A stretch of DNA of 64,000 nt. It comes from Mangrovimonas sp. ST2L15 (GTDB taxonomy: Bacteria > Bacteroidota > Bacteroidia > Flavobacteriales > Flavobacteriaceae). Positions within the stretch are counted from its first letter, which is position 1, and each line of letters begins with the position of its first letter. Location: assembly GCF_001280515.1 (NCBI RefSeq), contig NZ_LBIQ01000030.1:558001-622000 (forward strand), in the 5' to 3' direction. Below the pieces are notes generated by a model, which was given only the letters and a program-made list of their open reading frames with translations, did not search any database and had not been told where the DNA came from. Shown here piece after piece: positions 16,687-25,614 of this stretch. Made by a program: the position numbers and the translations under genes.

Positions 16687-18579
16687 ATGAAACGTCTGCT
16701 ATTTCCATTCCTCGCGTTATTTCTTCTAAATGGTTGTAAAAACAATACTAAAGAAGAGACTGTAACTAATAATTCTTCTGTTGAAGAAGAGGCTACCAAC
16801 ACAAGTGTGGCCACGAATCCTTTAAAAAATGTCTATTGGGGAGACACCCACAACCACACAGGCAACTCTTTTGATGTATTTTTATTTGGTACCCCAAATT
16901 CAACTCCTGAAATCGCTTATCGTTTTGCCAAAGGAGAGGAAGTAGAAAGTCCAACAACAGGTAAACCTTGGAGGCTTTCAAAACCTTTGGACTTTCTGGT
17001 AGTGGCCGACCACGCCGAATTAATAGGGTCAATTCCATTGATGTATAAAAATACCCCTGGCATTTCTGATACAAAAACAGGAAAGGCCTTTTTAGGAATT
17101 GCGCCCAACAAATCAGAAGAAAACATGCAAACATTGTATGATATTCTTAATTACGCAGCCTTCGACCAACCTAATCAGTCGAACTTGACAGCGAAAGATT
17201 TAATTAATGATTTTGGAGGTGAAAAAGTTAGCGATGCTTGGAATAGTTATATTGAAACTGCTGAAAAACACAATGATCCTGGGAAATTCACCACACTTAT
17301 AGGATGGGAATGGTCTTCTAACAATAGTGGCGCCAACTTACATAGAGTTGTTTTTATGCCTCAGGGAGGTGATGTGGCTAAACAGTTTATACCCTATAGT
17401 GCTCTAGAAAGCGATAATCCAGAAGACCTTTGGGCTTGGCTTGAAACCACAAGTAAACGAACAGGCGCTGAGTTTGTGGCCATCCCACATAACCCAAATA
17501 TTAGCTTAGGGCTTATGTTTCCCGAAACCCGTTTAAACGGACAACCTGTAGATAAGGCCTATGCCGAAGCCCGAATGAAATGGGAGCGCTCCGTAGAAAT
17601 TACCCAAATTAAAGGAGACTCTGAAACCCACCCGGCATTGTCTCCCAACGATGAATTTGCCGATTTTGAAACCTACGATTTTGCTTTAACTCCTGATGGT
17701 ACACGACCTGCTCCAACCAAAGCAGATTATGTTCGCTCAGGTTTAAAAACCGGATTGGAACTTGAAAAGAAAATTGGAGCGAACCCTTATAAAATTGGAT
17801 TTGTAGGGAGTTCTGATTCTCATACGGGTATGTCGGCTATTGAAGAAACCAACTTTGCAGGAAAGGGCCAACATGATTCCGAACCAAAGAAACGAGCACA
17901 CCCTACGGGCATTGGTTCATCCAAAGGATGGGATATGGGAGCTGCAGGATGGGTAGGTGTTTGGGCCGAAAGTAACACGCGCCAAAGTATCGTGGATGCC
18001 TTCCAACGTAAAGAAGTTTATGCTACCACAGGACCTCGCATCACCTTACGTGTGTTTGGAGGCTATAATTTTGCTGAAAGTGACCTGAATGCTGAAATGG
18101 TTAAAACAGGCTATGATAAAGGCGTACCTATGGGTGGCGATTTAAATAAAACCGATGAGGGTACAGTGCCTGGGTTTTTAATATCTGCATTAAAAGATCC
18201 TGATGGCGCAAATCTTGACAGAGTTCAAGTAGTTAAAGGCTGGTTAAAAGCAGATGGCACTGCTGATGAGAAAATATATGACGTTGCCTTATCAGATGGC
18301 AGAACAGACGGTAAGCAAAAAGTTGGCAATACTGTAGATATTAAAACCGGAAAATACACTAATAGCATTGGGGCTACAGAGCTAAAAGTATTTTGGCAAG
18401 ACCCCGATTTCAATCCTAATCAAAGTGCCTTCTATTATGTGAGAGTTTTAGAAATACCAACACCAAGATATTCCTTATTGGATGCTATAACCTTGGGCAT
18501 TGACGTTAAAGAAACCAATCACCCTGCGACTATTCAAGAAAGGATCTATAGTTCGCCAATTTGGTATAATCCAAACTAA
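16687..18579 (+). CDS. DUF3604 lipoprotein, copy 1
   Basis: A 630-residue lipoprotein (lipobox LLNGC, Cys17) of the DUF3604 family. The fold looks like a PHP-type metal-dependent hydrolase. Probable metal ligands are H55-x-H57 (YWGDTHNHTG), D108-H109 (VVADHAE), a histidine in AIPHNPN and one in GSSDSHTGMS. Other conserved blocks are TLIGWEWSS, ITQIKGDSETHP, LSPNDEFADFE and VWAESNTRQSIVDAFQRKEVYATTGPR. The substrate is unknown. It is the first of three tandem paralogs, 40 nt before the second, and the probable start of an operon running to 24310. The C-terminus ends SSPIWYNPN, shared by all three copies. Confidence 0.9.
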   Translation: MKRLLFPFLALFLLNGCKNNTKEETVTNNSSVEEEATNTSVATNPLKNVYWGDTHNHTGNSFDVFLFGTPNSTPEIAYRFAKGEEVESPTTGKPWRLSKPLDFLVVADHAELIGSIPLMYKNTPGISDTKTGKAFLGIAPNKSEENMQTLYDILNYAAFDQPNQSNLTAKDLINDFGGEKVSDAWNSYIETAEKHNDPGKFTTLIGWEWSSNNSGANLHRVVFMPQGGDVAKQFIPYSALESDNPEDLWAWLETTSKRTGAEFVAIPHNPNISLGLMFPETRLNGQPVDKAYAEARMKWERSVEITQIKGDSETHPALSPNDEFADFETYDFALTPDGTRPAPTKADYVRSGLKTGLELEKKIGANPYKIGFVGSSDSHTGMSAIEETNFAGKGQHDSEPKKRAHPTGIGSSKGWDMGAAGWVGVWAESNTRQSIVDAFQRKEVYATTGPRITLRVFGGYNFAESDLNAEMVKTGYDKGVPMGGDLNKTDEGTVPGFLISALKDPDGANLDRVQVVKGWLKADGTADEKIYDVALSDGRTDGKQKVGNTVDIKTGKYTNSIGATELKVFWQDPDFNPNQSAFYYVRVLEIPTPRYSLLDAITLGIDVKETNHPATIQERIYSSPIWYNPN

Positions 18580-18619
18580 TTTACAGCTATAGGTTACCAT
18601 AATCTGAAACACATAAATT

Positions 18620-20521
18620 ATGACAAAATCTAGTTTTTCAATAATCACCTTGTTTGTACTTCTTTTGGTGAGCTGCAAAGACACACCAAAAGAACCCACT
18701 GTTACAGACAATCCCCCTGAGAAGGAAACCTCCATTACATCAAGCATTCCCACCAATCCCTTAAAAAATGTGTATTGGGGAGACCAGCACTTACACACTG
18801 CTTGGTCTGCTGATGCCGGAGCTGTCGGTACACGTTTAGGTCCTGAAGACGCTTTACGTTTTGCTCGAGGTGAAGAAGTGATTAGTGCTACCAAACAAAA
18901 AGCCAAATTAAACCGTCCATTAGATTGGTTGGCTATTACAGACCACTCCGATGGTGCTGGAGTTATTACCGCGGTGATTGAAGGAGATGAAGCTGTTATG
19001 GGCGATCCCATTGTAGCTCAGTACTATGCAGATATGGAGGCAGGAGGCGAAAAAGCGGCTGCCGTAATGATGGATTTGATTAACCGCCAATCCAACAACA
19101 ATTTACCTCCAGTGTTCACAGATCCTGAATTTGCTAAATCCGTATGGTTAAAAAACATAGACATTGTTGAGAAATTTAATGACCCAGGAAAGTTCACTGC
19201 TTTTATTGCTTATGAATGGACCTCCAACTTTGGAGGGGGTAACAACCTTCATCGAAATGTCATATATCGAGATGGTGGAGATATTGCCAGACAAATGAGC
19301 CCCATGACCACCTTCGATTCGGAAAACCCAGAAGATTTATGGAAATGGATGGCTAATTTTGAGGAAAAAACTGGTGGTTCGCTGTTGGCCATTCCGCACA
19401 ATGGAAACCTATCAAACGGACTTATGTTTAAAAATACTGCATTTGGCGGAACTCCTTTAACAAAAGAATTAGCAGCCTTACGTAATAAATATGAAGTACT
19501 TTACGAAATTACCCAAGGTAAAGGCACCAGCGAAACACATCCCATTTTATCACCTAATGACGAGTTTGCCAATTTTGAACTTTGGGATAAAGGGAATCTG
19601 GTAATGGTACCCAAAACCAAAGACATGTTGCAAACCGAATACGCCCGAAAAGCCTTAAAAGATGGTTTAAAACTAGAAAGCGAGCTTGGGGTCAATCCCT
19701 TTAAATATGGATTTGCAGGAGGTACGGACTCTCATACGGCACTTTCTACGGCCGAGGAAGACAATTATTGGGGTAAATACGCCTCTTCCGAACCCAGTGC
19801 AGAACGCTGGTCTGAAAAAGCTTTAGATTTCCCATCTGGATATGTTCGAGGATGGCAATTAGGCGCTTCCGGATATACTGGTGTTTGGGCTGAATCTAAC
19901 ACAAGGGAAGCCCTCTGGGATGCCATGAAACGTAAAGAGACCTTCGCTTCTACTGGTCCTAGAATGAGTGTTCGATTCTTCGGTGGATTTGAATATACCG
20001 CTAGCGACATTGAGGATCCTAATTATGTAGTCACAGGATATGATAAAGGAGTTCCTATGGGTGGTGATATTAGTAATGCTCTGGAAGTTAAGGCGCCCAC
20101 ATTCTTAATCAGCGCAGTTAAAGATCCTGCCAGTGGTAATTTAGACCGTATTCAGGTAATCAAAGGTTGGTTAGATGCCACTGGAAACACCCACGAAAAA
20201 GTTTATAATGTCGTTTGGGGTGATGCCGACAAACGAAAATTGGATGCCGAGGGTAACTTACCTCCAGTTGGTAATACCGTAGACGTAAAAAATGCTTCTT
20301 GGGAAAATACCATTGGCGCTACCGAATTGAAAACCTTTTGGCAAGATCCCGATTTCGACCCAACACTCAAAGCCTTTTATTATGTGAGAGTTCTAGAAAT
20401 TCCTACTCCAAGATGGACAACCTTCGACGCCGTGAAATACAATTTAGAAATGACCGACGATGTACCCCGCACTATACAAGAACGTGCCTATACCTCGCCT
20501 ATTTGGTACAATCCAAATTAA
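18620..20521 (+). CDS. DUF3604 lipoprotein, copy 2
   Basis: A 633-residue paralog with lipobox LVSC (Cys19). The metal-ligand candidates are kept: H57-x-H59 (YWGDQHLHTAWS), ITDHSD, AIPHNGN and GGTDSHTALS. Unlike copy 1 it carries an aromatic residue after HxH (AWS) and a longer inserted stretch with VITAVIEGDEAVMG near residues 115-130, suggesting a different substrate pocket. The C-terminal region (IQVIKGWLDATG, then VRVLEIPTPRW, then TSPIWYNPN) closely matches copy 3. It is 51 nt upstream of copy 3. Function unknown. Confidence 0.9.
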   Translation: MTKSSFSIITLFVLLLVSCKDTPKEPTVTDNPPEKETSITSSIPTNPLKNVYWGDQHLHTAWSADAGAVGTRLGPEDALRFARGEEVISATKQKAKLNRPLDWLAITDHSDGAGVITAVIEGDEAVMGDPIVAQYYADMEAGGEKAAAVMMDLINRQSNNNLPPVFTDPEFAKSVWLKNIDIVEKFNDPGKFTAFIAYEWTSNFGGGNNLHRNVIYRDGGDIARQMSPMTTFDSENPEDLWKWMANFEEKTGGSLLAIPHNGNLSNGLMFKNTAFGGTPLTKELAALRNKYEVLYEITQGKGTSETHPILSPNDEFANFELWDKGNLVMVPKTKDMLQTEYARKALKDGLKLESELGVNPFKYGFAGGTDSHTALSTAEEDNYWGKYASSEPSAERWSEKALDFPSGYVRGWQLGASGYTGVWAESNTREALWDAMKRKETFASTGPRMSVRFFGGFEYTASDIEDPNYVVTGYDKGVPMGGDISNALEVKAPTFLISAVKDPASGNLDRIQVIKGWLDATGNTHEKVYNVVWGDADKRKLDAEGNLPPVGNTVDVKNASWENTIGATELKTFWQDPDFDPTLKAFYYVRVLEIPTPRWTTFDAVKYNLEMTDDVPRTIQERAYTSPIWYNPN

Positions 20522-20572
20522 TTATTAGAAAAGAAAAGAAAAGAAAAGGTATGAACTAATAAAAACAACATC

Positions 20573-22444
20573 ATGAAAAAGTCCATTTTTATTTCAGCCT
20601 CCTTCATAATCATGTTCTTGATTGGATGCAAGAATGACCCCAAAACCAATGTTAGTGAATCGGTGAGCCATGCTGAGGAATCAACAACGGAATCTAAAGT
20701 AAAGGTTAACCCCAATAAAGATGCTTATTTTGGCAACCTTCACGTACACACCAGTTGGTCCTTTGATGGTTACACTAATGGTTCTGTAACCACTCCAGAT
20801 GATGCCTATCGTTGGGCAAAAGGTGAAGCCATTCCTGGTGGAGGTGGTGGCGGTGATTTACAAATAAAGGTTCCTTTAGATTGGTACGCTGTTTCGGATC
20901 ATGCAGAATACATGGGCGTATTCAAAAAAATGGAAGACCCCGAAAGCCCATTTAGTAAACTCCCCATAGCAAAAAGAATTACTTCTGATGATGTCTCTGT
21001 ATCTTTTGCAGCCTTTGCTGAAGTATTGGATGGCATGAATAAAGGAGTGCCTCAAGATGAATTGACCGATTCCAATTTAGCCAAATCCCTTTGGAAAGAG
21101 ATAATTGCCATTGGCGATAAACATAATGAGCCAGGAAAATTCACAACCTTTTCTGCTTTCGAGTGGACTTCGGCACCAAACAATCGCAATCTTCATAGAG
21201 TTGTTTTGTTTGGCAATAATTCCAATATTCCAAGCCTGCCCTATTCTGTATTTGATTCTGCAAAACCTGAAGATTTATGGGTTTACATGGAAAATGCAAG
21301 AACTAAGGGAGCTACACTATTAGCAGTTCCTCATAATGGGAATGCCAGTGACGGAATGATGTTTGAATTAGTAGATTCTGAAGACAATGCCATTACCAAA
21401 GCCTATAGTGAGACCCGAATGAGAAATGAGCCGCTCTATGAAATCACTCAAATTAAAGGGACCTCAGAAGTGCATCCAGACCTGAGTCCTAATGATGAAT
21501 TTGCCAATTTTGAACTATGGGACTATACCCTTTCTGCCATTACAGAACGCCCTAAAAATAGAAAAGGAAGCTATTTAAGAGAGGCTTATAAAGATGGATT
21601 AAAATTAGATAGTGAAGGAGCAGGAAATCCCTTTAAATATGGTATTATTGGAGATTCCGATACCCACAACTCGGCATCCAGTATAGAAGAAGACAATTAT
21701 ACCGGAAAATTTGGAATGGAAAACAATCCTGAGCATCGCCTTGAAGGAATTCCTGGAAATAAAGAAGCCAGTAACCAGCAAATACGTGAGTTTAGCTCTG
21801 GAGGATTGGCTGGGGTTTGGGCCGAATCAAATACCAGGGAATCCATTTTTGAGGCCTTGAAAAGGAAGGAAACTTTTGGGACTTCAGGTCCGCGTATGAA
21901 AGTGCGGTTCTTTGGTGGTTATAATTATTCTGAAGATTTAGTAAGTCAAACTAATTGGCTCAATACCGCTTATGAAAGTGGTGTACCCATGGGAAGTAAC
22001 CTGCAGTCATCTACTGGGAAGTCACCTACCTTTGTGATACATGCTGTCAAGGAAGCCGATGGTGCTAATCTTGATCGTATTCAAGTTATAAAAGGTTGGC
22101 TGGATGCCAATGGCAAGACCCATGAAAAAATATACAATGTTGCCATGTCTGATGGAAGAACGGCAGAAAGCAACGGCAATGTTTCTGATGTAGGAAATAC
22201 GGTAGACATTAAAAATGCGTCTTACACGAATGATATTGGAGCTACTGAATTAAAAACCGTTTGGACCGATCCCGATTTTAACGCCCAACAATATGCCTTT
22301 TACTATGTAAGGGTTTTGGAAATCCCAACGCCACGATGGAGTACGTATGACGCCAAAACTTTAGGTATAGAACCTCGAAAAGATTTGCCTGCAACCATTC
22401 AGGAACGAGCTTGGAGTAGCCCAATATGGTATAACCCAAACTAA
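20573..22444 (+). CDS. DUF3604 lipoprotein, copy 3
   Basis: A 623-residue paralog with lipobox LIGC (Cys19). HxH is at H57/H59 (YFGNLHVHTSWSFDG); further ligand candidates are in VSDHAEYMG, AVPHNGN and GDSDTHNSAS. A run of glycines (GGGGGG) follows the first motif, a flexible loop absent from the other copies. The gene ends 4 nt before the parvulin-like gene, so the two are co-transcribed. The enzyme activity is unknown. Confidence 0.9.
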   Translation: MKKSIFISASFIIMFLIGCKNDPKTNVSESVSHAEESTTESKVKVNPNKDAYFGNLHVHTSWSFDGYTNGSVTTPDDAYRWAKGEAIPGGGGGGDLQIKVPLDWYAVSDHAEYMGVFKKMEDPESPFSKLPIAKRITSDDVSVSFAAFAEVLDGMNKGVPQDELTDSNLAKSLWKEIIAIGDKHNEPGKFTTFSAFEWTSAPNNRNLHRVVLFGNNSNIPSLPYSVFDSAKPEDLWVYMENARTKGATLLAVPHNGNASDGMMFELVDSEDNAITKAYSETRMRNEPLYEITQIKGTSEVHPDLSPNDEFANFELWDYTLSAITERPKNRKGSYLREAYKDGLKLDSEGAGNPFKYGIIGDSDTHNSASSIEEDNYTGKFGMENNPEHRLEGIPGNKEASNQQIREFSSGGLAGVWAESNTRESIFEALKRKETFGTSGPRMKVRFFGGYNYSEDLVSQTNWLNTAYESGVPMGSNLQSSTGKSPTFVIHAVKEADGANLDRIQVIKGWLDANGKTHEKIYNVAMSDGRTAESNGNVSDVGNTVDIKNASYTNDIGATELKTVWTDPDFNAQQYAFYYVRVLEIPTPRWSTYDAKTLGIEPRKDLPATIQERAWSSPIWYNPN

Positions 22445-22448
22445 TTTT

Positions 22449-23321
22449 ATGAAACAACTACTTAAAGAACCCCTAATTCACTTTTTCCTATTAGGCGCCT
22501 TATTATTTGTGTTATATAGTCAAGTTAACAAAAGTGATACCGAACAGGATATCGTTATTGACAATGCCGATGTTGAACATATGGCCGAACTTTGGCGCAT
22601 GCAGTGGCAGAGGCCTCCAACTACTGAAGAGTTGCAGGGACTTATCGACAAGTACGTGAATCAAGAAGTTTTGTACCGGGAAGCGCTTAGAATGAACCTA
22701 GACCATAACGACGAGATTGTCAAGCGTAGGTTGGCTCAAAAGATGGAATTCCTTGGGCAGGATCTTTCTGGTTTAGTGTCACCAGCTTCAGAGAAAAATC
22801 TTAAAGCTTATTTTGAAGCGCATCAAAAGGACTTTGAAACACCCTATCTCTACAGCTTTTATCATGTCATTTTCACTCCGGATAATCACACTAATCCTTC
22901 AGAAAAAGCTAAAACAGTTTTGAGGGAATTTAAGGAGACTTCGCCTTTAAAAATGAAAACCTACGGGGATAATTTTCCTTTAGATTTTGAAATATCAGAT
23001 ACTGATGCTTTCTTCTTGAAAAGAGAATTTGGAGAACAATTTAGCAAACAACTAGAAACTTTGCCAACAGGGCAGTGGACAGGCCCTATCGTCTCTGGTT
23101 ATGGGGTGCACTTGGTGTATATTGAATCTCGAACACCTCCGAGTATCCCAAACTTTATAGATGTAAAAGATGAGGTGCAGCGCGAATATGAATACCAAAT
23201 GGAACAAGAAAGTCAAGAGGCCATCCTGAAAGCGCTGAGAGACAATTATAAGGTACGCATAACTGCAGACAATCTTGAAAAAGCCACCACGGACGAACTT
23301 GCCCAAAATCAACAACCATGA
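22449..23321 (+). CDS. Membrane-anchored parvulin-like peptidyl-prolyl isomerase
   Basis: A 290-residue protein with an N-terminal membrane helix (about residues 10-25, HFFLLGALLFVLYS) and a periplasmic part of the SurA/PpiC type: an N-terminal chaperone-like segment (about 45-120), then a parvulin-like domain ending in LPTGQWTGPIVSGYGVHLVYIESRTPP. The parvulin core is shortened and several classic active-site residues are hard to place, so it may act as a chaperone more than an isomerase. It overlaps the HupE gene as ATGA, showing translational coupling. It is likely to help fold or deliver the DUF3604 lipoproteins or HupE; that is inference. Confidence 0.8.
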   Translation: MKQLLKEPLIHFFLLGALLFVLYSQVNKSDTEQDIVIDNADVEHMAELWRMQWQRPPTTEELQGLIDKYVNQEVLYREALRMNLDHNDEIVKRRLAQKMEFLGQDLSGLVSPASEKNLKAYFEAHQKDFETPYLYSFYHVIFTPDNHTNPSEKAKTVLREFKETSPLKMKTYGDNFPLDFEISDTDAFFLKREFGEQFSKQLETLPTGQWTGPIVSGYGVHLVYIESRTPPSIPNFIDVKDEVQREYEYQMEQESQEAILKALRDNYKVRITADNLEKATTDELAQNQQP

Positions 23322-24310
23322 AACGCTTCCTTCGTTACATTCTATTGGAGTTTATATTATTGCTGGCTCTTCCCACAGAAGCCCACGAGATTAGGCCAGC
23401 CTATTTACAGATGGTTCAACAAAGCGACACCCAGTACCAAATACTATGGAAAGTACCTGCTATGGGTGATATGTCATTAAAGATATACCCGCGTTTCGAA
23501 GATGGCTTTCAGCTGAGCGAATCGGGACTCCCAAGGTCTGTAAGTGGTGCTATGATACACAATTACACACTTGTGGGTAACCATCCTTTGGAAGGAAGTT
23601 CTATTGAAATTGTCAACCTTAACAAAACCATGGTAGATGTCTTGGTGAATATTACCTACCTCAATGGTGAAAAGGTTTCCTTAATGCTCCGTCCAGATGC
23701 GCCTATGGCTGTTTTACCGGGTAGCAATAGTAAATGGCAAGTAGTCAAGACTTATACCATTTTGGGAATTGAACACATATGGTTTGGTATAGACCATCTC
23801 CTATTTGTTCTGGCGCTTATCATTATAACAACAGGGTTTAATAAAATTGTGAAAACCATTACAGCATTCACCTTAGCCCATAGCATTACTTTAAGTTTAG
23901 CGGTTTTGGGTTACGCCAATTTACCCGGACCTCCTGTAGAGGCTATTATTGCTTTGAGTATAGTGTTTTTAGCCTTGGAAATGATCAAAATACATCAAGG
24001 CAAACCCACTTTAACGGCTCAAAAACCATGGCTGGTGGCTTTTAGTTTTGGCTTACTTCACGGTTTTGGTTTTGCAGGTGCTTTAACTGAAGTGGGATTA
24101 CCTCAATCGGAAATTCCTTTAGCTTTAGCCTTTTTTAATATTGGTGTAGAACTTGGACAAATTGTTTTTGTTGTGGTTGTATCTGCTATTCTATATGTAT
24201 TAGCATTTAAAAAAGACTGGTCTTTAGTTGCTAAAAAAGTGCCGGCCTATGCCATAGGATCACTTGCTGCTTTCTGGACTATTGAACGTATTATTGGATT
24301 TTGGGGTTAG
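23318..24310 (+). CDS. HupE/UreJ family membrane protein
   Basis: A 330-residue protein with a signal peptide ending EAHE, an exported beta domain (about 23-135), and then six or so membrane helices. The membrane part has the histidine-bearing motifs of the HupE_UreJ_2 family: WFGIDHLLFVLAL, FTLAHSITLSLAV, FGLLHGFGFAGAL and FFNIGVELGQIVF. Classical HupE and UreJ proteins are nickel permeases. This subgroup with an N-terminal soluble domain is usually only annotated by similarity, so metal transport is likely but the ion is unknown. It closes the DUF3604 operon. Confidence 0.85.
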   Translation: MKRFLRYILLEFILLLALPTEAHEIRPAYLQMVQQSDTQYQILWKVPAMGDMSLKIYPRFEDGFQLSESGLPRSVSGAMIHNYTLVGNHPLEGSSIEIVNLNKTMVDVLVNITYLNGEKVSLMLRPDAPMAVLPGSNSKWQVVKTYTILGIEHIWFGIDHLLFVLALIIITTGFNKIVKTITAFTLAHSITLSLAVLGYANLPGPPVEAIIALSIVFLALEMIKIHQGKPTLTAQKPWLVAFSFGLLHGFGFAGALTEVGLPQSEIPLALAFFNIGVELGQIVFVVVVSAILYVLAFKKDWSLVAKKVPAYAIGSLAAFWTIERIIGFWG

Positions 24311-24369
24311 GAAAGTCTTAAGATTAGATAATGTGCCGTTTAAAATACAGAATAACCTAATCAATATTT

Positions 24370-24852
24370 ATGAAAACACTTCTTTTGACACTTTGTTTCG
24401 TTTTAATGACTCCCAAATTGGAGGTGGCCAAAGACCCTATAATTGGCACCTGGAAAATGACCAAATTGGTTTGGCAATATGAAAATGGCACTACAAAGGA
24501 CAGGGCGCTAGGTAAACATGCCTTACATAAAACCTTTACGTACTATGGTGATGGTAACCTTTTATTTAGGGAATACCTTTACAATGATGAAACCGATCGT
24601 TTTGATTTACCCGGGAATGAAATAACAAAAGGGACTTGGATTAAAGGAGAAGGACAAGAATATCAAAGGGAAATGAAACGGTATTATGGAGACAAATTAT
24701 CATCTAGCTACCCCAATTCTTCTCGTGTTTTTGTGTTTTCTGAGGACCAAAACTCCATGCAGATAACCACAGATTTTGAAAAAGACGGAACCATATTTGA
24801 AGGAGATAATAAACCTGTTAAAGAGGTGGCCTATTTTGTAAGGATGAGATAA
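24370..24852 (+). CDS. Exported lipocalin-like hypothetical protein
   Basis: A 160-residue protein with a short N-terminal hydrophobic signal and the lipocalin-like opening DPIIGTWKMTKLVWQYENGT. Later strands (HKTFTYYGDGNLLFREYLYN, EITKGTWIKGEGQEY) repeat the pattern of small beta-barrel proteins in this phylum. It is 59 nt after the HupE gene on the same strand and may be the last gene of that operon. It converges on rsmI with no gap. Ligand unknown. Confidence 0.65.
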   Translation: MKTLLLTLCFVLMTPKLEVAKDPIIGTWKMTKLVWQYENGTTKDRALGKHALHKTFTYYGDGNLLFREYLYNDETDRFDLPGNEITKGTWIKGEGQEYQREMKRYYGDKLSSSYPNSSRVFVFSEDQNSMQITTDFEKDGTIFEGDNKPVKEVAYFVRMR

Positions 24853-25524
24853 CTATTTTTTCCCAGCTACCACAATTGCAATTTCCCCTTTAGGTGGCTT
24901 TTGAGTGTAATAATCTAAAACCTCTTTGGCTGTGCCACGAACGGTTTCTTCATACAGTTTGGTAAGTTCTCGAGAGACCGATACCTGGCGGTCTTCACCA
25001 AAGTATTCACAAAAGTGTCCTAAGGTTTTAATGAGTTTATGCGGACTCTCATAAAAAATCATGGTTCTGGGTTCTTCGGCAAGCAAGGTCAAGCGGGTTT
25101 GTCTACCTTTTTTAACAGGTAAAAAGCCTTCAAATACAAACTTGTCGTTAGGTAAGCCACTATTCACCAAAGCAGGTACAAAGGCAGTAGCCCCAGGCAA
25201 ACATTCTACCTCTATGTTGTTTTCTATAGCGGCCCGGGTCAATAAAAACCCAGGATCAGAAATGGCTGGGGTGCCAGCATCACTTATCAAGGCAATAGAT
25301 GAACCGCCTTTAAGACGTTCTATTAGCCGCTCTACCGTTTTATGTTCGTTGTGCATGTGGTGTGACTGGGAGGGCGTTGTAACCTCAAAGTGCTTGAGCA
25401 ATTTACCAGAAGTTCTGGTGTCCTCGGCGAGAATCAAATCGACGTCCTTTAAGACCTCAATGGCTCTAAAGGTCATGTCTTTTAAATTTCCAATGGGAGT
25501 AGGAACAATATAGAGTTTGCTCAT
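24853..25524 (-). CDS. rsmI: 16S rRNA (cytidine-1402-2'-O)-methyltransferase
   Basis: A 223-residue SAM-dependent methyltransferase of the tetrapyrrole-methylase fold that modifies C1402 of 16S rRNA. Diagnostic stretches are LYIVPTPIGNLKDMTFRAIEVL, ILAEDTRTSGKLL, ALISDAGTPAISDPGFLL and FEGFLPVKKGRQ. The longest frame starts at a TTG (25545), but that lies inside a -7 box at 25543-25550; the ATG at 25524 gives MSKLYIVPTP, the normal start. Confidence 0.95.
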   Translation of the reverse strand: MSKLYIVPTPIGNLKDMTFRAIEVLKDVDLILAEDTRTSGKLLKHFEVTTPSQSHHMHNEHKTVERLIERLKGGSSIALISDAGTPAISDPGFLLTRAAIENNIEVECLPGATAFVPALVNSGLPNDKFVFEGFLPVKKGRQTRLTLLAEEPRTMIFYESPHKLIKTLGHFCEYFGEDRQVSVSRELTKLYEETVRGTAKEVLDYYTQKPPKGEIAIVVAGKK

Positions 25525-25542
25525 TTTGTAACGTTGAATGTT

Positions 25543-25550
25543 CAAATTTA
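25543..25550 (-). promoter_or_regulatory. -7 element of rsmI
   Basis: Minus-strand TAAATTTG fits TAnnTTTG, 18 nt upstream of the ATG at 25524. A TTG lies 23 nt further upstream, close to the usual -33 spacing. Confidence 0.55.
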
Positions 25551-25614
25551 CAATCTTTTAGGGTATCTTAACGCAACCAAAAAAGGAATTTGACGTCTAC
25601 TATAAAACCAACCT

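Noticed and set aside
18475-19011. 178-aa minus-strand ORF across the DUF3604 copy 1/copy 2 junction
   Set aside because: Antisense of two strong lipoprotein genes; no signal or motif.
16687-22444. Three long similar sequences as a possible transposon or repeat array
   Set aside because: The similarity is at protein level between diverged paralogs; no terminal repeats, transposase or near-identical DNA is present.
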